This document shows, in pieces, positions 58,249 through 61,273 of a stretch of DNA of 61,273 nucleotides. This stretch comes from a virus: positions 1 to 61,273 of the IMG/VR virus record IMGVR_UViG_3300033145_000471. The stretch is one strand, 5' to 3'. How positions within the stretch are numbered: position 1 is the first letter of the stretch; each line of letters starts with the position of its first letter. A model generated the notes under the pieces. That model made no database searches. It saw nothing but the letters and a program-made list of their open reading frames with translations, and had not been told where the DNA came from. Position numbers and translations under genes: made by a program.

Positions 58249-58891
58249 CGAAGTTCTCGGCTGCGGCGGCACAATGGCAAAACACGCCGCCCAGGGCGAT
58301 GAAGTCTACGTGGTGCTCATGAGCGAAGCCCTTACCGCCCGGAACGTGCCGGACAATCCCGAATATCTGCACAATCTTCGCCGCAACATGCAACGGGCGC
58401 GGGATGGTGCGCACAAAGCGCTTGGCGTCACTTCGACGAAACAGCACGTATTCCGCGGCAACAGATTTGACGGCGAGAACCTGCTGGACATCGTGAAAAC
58501 AATTGAATCGGATATTGAAAATATACAGCCGGAGGTTGTCTACATGCATCATCGCGACGACCTGAATATCGACCACAGAATAACGTTTCAGGCGGTGCTG
58601 ACGGCTACCCGGCCGATGCAGGGAACATCGGTAAAACGGTTGCTGTCTTTCTATGTGCCGTCATCGACCGAATGGGCATTCAACGGGACGTTCAAGCCGA
58701 ACGTATTTGAGGACATCACATCGGTATGGAACAGTTATTGGGGCAGCCTGCAATACTATGCCGCGGAAATGAGGCAGTCGCCACATCCACGATCTTACAA
58801 AGGGGTATCGGCGCTGAAAACACTGTGGGGCGAAACGATAGGTTGCGAGAAAGCCGAAGCGTTTGAGCTGGTATGGGAACGACGGCTCTGA
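58214..58891 (+). CDS. PIG-L/LmbE deacetylase
   Basis: 225 aa. VVAAHPDDEVLGCGGTMAKH is the zinc-binding start of the family; HHRDDLNIDHRITFQAV provides the second ligand region. It removes acetyl groups from sugars, which would expose an amine for the formyltransferases. 19 bases of overlap lead into the pseI region. Confidence 0.88.
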   Translation: MKVLVVAAHPDDEVLGCGGTMAKHAAQGDEVYVVLMSEALTARNVPDNPEYLHNLRRNMQRARDGAHKALGVTSTKQHVFRGNRFDGENLLDIVKTIESDIENIQPEVVYMHHRDDLNIDHRITFQAVLTATRPMQGTSVKRLLSFYVPSSTEWAFNGTFKPNVFEDITSVWNSYWGSLQYYAAEMRQSPHPRSYKGVSALKTLWGETIGCEKAEAFELVWERRL

Positions 58892-58926
58892 ATCAAAACG
58901 AAAAACTCACTTACGGAGACATAACA

Positions 58927-59934
58927 ATGCTTAAAGAAATCACCATAGATGGCCGCAAGATCGGCGACGGACACCCGATATACGTCATAGCCGAAATGTC
59001 GGCGAATCACAACCGGGAATTCAACACCGCCGCCCAGATAATAAAAGAGGCGAAAAAAGCCGGTGCGGATGCGGTCAAGCTCCAGACCTACACGCCGGAT
59101 ACCATGACCCTGAACTGCAACCGCGACGAATACCGTATCAAGAGCGGATTGTGGGCTGGACAGACATTGTACGAGCTGTACAAGAGCGCCTACATGCACT
59201 GGGAATGGCAGCCGGAACTGAAACGGATCGCCGACGATGAAGGTATCACCCTGTTCTCCACGCCATTTGACGTGACCGCCGTGGACTTCCTCGAAGAAAT
59301 GGACGTGCCCGCATACAAGGTGGCGTCATTCGAAGCCGCCGACATGGTGCTGATAAAGCGCATTATCGAGACGGGCAAGCCCGTGATTATATCGACTGGC
59401 ATGGTGAGTTTTGAAGAGCTGAGCGGCATCATATTGCCGGAATTTCCATATGATTATCCCGTGGCACTGCTCCACTGCGTCAGCGAATATCCGGCGAAAG
59501 ACGACTTTTTCTATTTGCCGATGGTGCTGAAAAAACTATATGGCCTGCCGACGGGCGTTTCGGATCACACGATAGCCGGGTGCAATATGTACGGCCTCTG
59601 CGAAATGGACATGCATATTTGGGAGCGCCACGTTTGTCTGGAAAAGGACAAGGCACATGTGCCGGACGGGGCATTCTCGTCTGATATGGGACAGCTTAAA
59701 AAGCGTATTCAAGAACTTCGAGGCCACGAAACACCCCGATCCTCAATCCAATTTGCCCGCTCGATCATCGCCACTGCCGACATCAAAAAGGGCGAACCGT
59801 TCACGACAGAGAACGTGAGGGCGCTTCGTCCCGGCTACGGACTGGAGCCATATAGAATGCCCGGTGTGCTGAGAAGCGTGGCGGCGACAGACATTGAACG
59901 GGGAACGCCGATAACATGGGGGGTGCTGGAATGA
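58927..59934 (+). CDS. pseI: Pseudaminic acid synthase-like (PseI/NeuB family)
   Basis: 335 aa from ATG 58927 behind CGGAGAC. IAEMSANHN (21-29), KLQTYTPDT (51-59), FSTPFD (110-115) and VPAYKVASFE are the NeuB-family signature; KLQTYTPDT is typical of PseI. The C-terminal 60 residues (IKKGEPFTTENVRALRPGYG) form the SAF antifreeze-like domain. It condenses the six-carbon sugar with PEP to a nonulosonic acid. Confidence 0.92.
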   Translation: MLKEITIDGRKIGDGHPIYVIAEMSANHNREFNTAAQIIKEAKKAGADAVKLQTYTPDTMTLNCNRDEYRIKSGLWAGQTLYELYKSAYMHWEWQPELKRIADDEGITLFSTPFDVTAVDFLEEMDVPAYKVASFEAADMVLIKRIIETGKPVIISTGMVSFEELSGIILPEFPYDYPVALLHCVSEYPAKDDFFYLPMVLKKLYGLPTGVSDHTIAGCNMYGLCEMDMHIWERHVCLEKDKAHVPDGAFSSDMGQLKKRIQELRGHETPRSSIQFARSIIATADIKKGEPFTTENVRALRPGYGLEPYRMPGVLRSVAATDIERGTPITWGVLE

Positions 59935-60050
59935 ATATACTCTGTCTTTTTGGATTCCATGATTGGGAGACAACCGAAGCAAAAACATTAGTCGATCTAA
60001 TATTAGAAAAGGTGGCCAATAATGCCAAAGGGAACTACGGCCGCATTTGA
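59931..60050 (+). CDS. Small phage protein
   Basis: 39 aa (MNILCLFGFHDWETTEAK...), starting in the pseI stop. Short proteins with this CLFGFHDW start occur in phages; function unknown. Confidence 0.5.
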   Translation: MNILCLFGFHDWETTEAKTLVDLILEKVANNAKGNYGRI

Positions 60051-60321
60051 GTTCGACTTCGGCAAAGCCGCTGATATGCTGATCTATTTGCGCCTCAAAA
60101 AGGTGGTGTCGGACGCCCTTGTTTCCTGCGGCATCGATCCCGACAGCTACGATCTGAACAAACTGCTTTCCTTCACCCAGGCCCGGAACATCGCTATTCG
60201 GGAAGAATACAACCGCTCCCGCCAGAAAGGCATTAAAGCCGAACGCCTCCATGTTGACCTTGCCGTGAAATATGACCTTGATTACACCTACATAAAGCGC
60301 ATTATTTACGAAAATCTGTAA
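60022..60321 (+). CDS. Mor-like transcription activator
   Basis: 99 aa. The C-terminal 50 residues (RNIAIREEYNRSRQKG, then VKYDLDYTYIKRIIYE) resemble the helix-turn-helix of Mor/C middle-operon activators. It is the last early gene before packaging, so it may switch on late genes. Confidence 0.7.
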   Translation: MPKGTTAAFEFDFGKAADMLIYLRLKKVVSDALVSCGIDPDSYDLNKLLSFTQARNIAIREEYNRSRQKGIKAERLHVDLAVKYDLDYTYIKRIIYENL

Positions 60322-60351
60322 ATTCACACAATATTGGGTAAGTAAAAACAG

Positions 60352-60388
60352 CTATCCCCCATGTTATATTATAGTGAAGTGGGGATAG
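60352..60388. promoter_or_regulatory. Dyad downstream of Mor-like gene
   Basis: CTATCCCC (60352-60359) with GGGGATAG (60381-60388) around an AT-rich centre containing TATATTATAG. A possible activator or repressor site and promoter for the late genes; could also be a weak terminator. Confidence 0.5.
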
Positions 60389-60394
60389 TTTGTT

Positions 60395-60571
60395 ATGTTT
60401 ATCAATACAACCGAAATAGATAACGAACCCGCAGAGGGAGAAGCATTTGAACAGCCTAAGCCAAGTGGAACAGCCATCACCGAAAGATACTACTCCACAT
60501 ATTCACGTGGCGGCGATTGGACATCGCTTGGCAACGGGAACTACATGCGGGCCTGTCATAGAACGGACTGA
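60395..60571 (+). CDS. Small hypothetical protein
   Basis: 58 aa (MFINTTEIDNEPAEGEAFE...). Acidic, proline containing start, then YYSTYSRGGDWTSLG. Weak ribosome site. It follows the dyad directly. Confidence 0.4.
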   Translation: MFINTTEIDNEPAEGEAFEQPKPSGTAITERYYSTYSRGGDWTSLGNGNYMRACHRTD

Positions 60572-60620
60572 ATAAGGGGCGGTCACTGCGGCACCATCGC
60601 ACACCGCTTAAACTGTATAT

Positions 60621-60968
60621 ATGCCCACACTGCCAAAGCACATGTGTAAGACACCCGGCTGCCCCAAGCTCGTAGAGGCCGGGAAGTCATGTTGTGAGGA
60701 GCACACAAGGCAGCAAACACGGCAGTACGACAGGCAGCGCGGCACGGCGAACCAGCGGGGCTACAACGCGAATTGGCGCAAGGTGCGGAAGATGAAGCTG
60801 GCAAGCGATCCGCTCTGCGAACGATGCAAGGCGGACGGCAGGCTTATACCAGCGACGCTCGTACACCACAAGGACAGGGATCCACGGAACAATAGCGACG
60901 AGAACCTGATGAGCCTGTGTAATGAGTGCCACGAGACAATCCACAGAGACGAAGGAGAGCGGTGGTGA
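60621..60968 (+). CDS. HNH endonuclease (HK97-type, packaging associated)
   Basis: 115 aa. MCKTPGCPKLVEAGKSCCEEH zinc region, RGYNANWRKVRKMKLASDPLCERC, then TLVHHKDRDPRNNSDENLMSLC and a CNECHETIH end are the compact HNH of HK97 gp74-type phages, which works with terminase in cos cleavage. Position just before the terminase genes (across the window join) agrees. Confidence 0.88.
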   Translation: MPTLPKHMCKTPGCPKLVEAGKSCCEEHTRQQTRQYDRQRGTANQRGYNANWRKVRKMKLASDPLCERCKADGRLIPATLVHHKDRDPRNNSDENLMSLCNECHETIHRDEGERW

Positions 60969-60982
60969 AGCCCCATATAGTA

Positions 60983-61006
60983 TATACTAGTAATACAGGT
61001 AGTATA
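60983..61006 (+). promoter_or_regulatory. AT-rich dyad before the last gene
   Basis: TATACTA (60983-60989) and TAGTATA (61000-61006) flank 10 bases; further TATA-rich repeats run to 61045. Probably a promoter or regulator site, or the start of a packaging region. Confidence 0.4.
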
Positions 61007-61057
61007 AAAAGAATAGTTATAACTACGGAGTATGTACTATCTGCAAAGGGGAGCATT

Positions 61058-61255
61058 GTGAAACGCTATGTCACCGCAATACTGCTTACCGTGACATTGC
61101 TGTCCTTCCTAGTTGTGACATTTCCGGTCTATGCGGACTGTGTCGGCTGGCAGGCGCCGCCGCACATCCTCGATATCGTCATTGCTATTGGTGCCATGCG
61201 TGTCTTATTTGCTATACTCTTACCTTGCAAAGGGGAAGGGGATCAAAATCCCTAG
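61058..61255 (+). CDS. Signal-peptide membrane protein (shortened relative of 27113 gene)
   Basis: 65 aa, GTG start behind AAAGGGGAGC. The signal peptide (LLTVTLLSFLVVTFPVYA) is followed by GWQAPPHILDIVIAIGA, which aligns with GWQAAAYILTGIVAIGA of the 27113-27436 protein; the rest is shorter. Close to the window end; a duplication product. Confidence 0.55.
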   Translation: MKRYVTAILLTVTLLSFLVVTFPVYADCVGWQAPPHILDIVIAIGAMRVLFAILLPCKGEGDQNP

Positions 61256-61273
61256 AAGCCTTTGTTTGTAAAC

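Noticed and set aside
58873-58926. Longer N-terminus for the PseI-like protein
   Set aside because: The extra 18 residues overlap the PIG-L gene and precede a good GGAG ribosome site before ATG 58927.
1-61273. CRISPR array or cas genes
   Set aside because: No regularly spaced repeats with unique spacers. The Cas4-like protein at 39508 fits a phage recombination exonuclease.
1-61273. Direct terminal redundancy showing a circular or terminally repeated genome
   Set aside because: The first and last tens of bases share no direct repeat, so circularity is inferred only from gene order.

Overview
The window reads as a near-complete genome of a temperate, long-tailed (siphovirus-type) dsDNA phage, about 61 kb and GC-rich with AT-rich islands. 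Packaging, HK97-type head, tail and lysis genes follow one another on the plus strand. A leftward lysogeny block (integrase, morons, repressor) and a rightward early region follow. No chromosomal flank is seen and the attP-like site is intact, so this is virion or episomal DNA rather than an integrated prophage. The host cannot be named. Lipobox proteins, cleavable signal peptides and AGGAG-type ribosome sites point to a bacterium, probably with two membranes. The attP carries the 3' part of a tRNA-Leu(UAA) gene.

Layout. 1-12.7 kb: HNH nuclease, small and large terminase, portal fused to a MuF-like domain, Com-like zinc finger, protease, capsid, head accessory proteins and connectors. 12.8-25.8 kb: two tail-tube-like proteins, a frameshifting tail chaperone, tape measure, tail tip and large fibres. 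25.9-27.7 kb: lysis genes. 27.7-31.3 kb: nucleotide-metabolism-like genes, a tmRNA-like RNA candidate and small regulators. 31.3-34.4 kb (minus strand): attP, integrase, a tRNA, two membrane/lipoprotein morons, repressor. 34.4-35.2 kb: early promoter with operators, a boxA-like element and three tandem structured RNA units. 35.2-52.3 kb: many small early genes, an exonuclease with a putative recombination partner, RNA ligase, replication initiator, cytosine methyltransferase. 52.3-59.9 kb: a sugar pathway resembling pseudaminic (nonulosonic) acid synthesis. 60-61.3 kb: Mor-like activator, HNH nuclease and a signal-peptide protein.

Most striking points. (1) The phage carries a PseB/PseC/SpsF-like/PseI set with two formyltransferase-like proteins and a PIG-L deacetylase, and it has a sialyltransferase-like Rossmann protein among its head genes, so it may make and attach a formylated nonulosonic acid. 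(2) The early leader holds a boxA-like site and three ~115-nt structured modules that show compensatory changes. (3) Several genes record recent insertion or overprinting: an HNH gene that captured the end of its neighbour, a GIY-YIG domain inside the replication initiator, a 301-codon open frame nested in the methyltransferase, and AT-rich modules in the tail fibre.

Family names come from reading motifs by eye; no database search was run.
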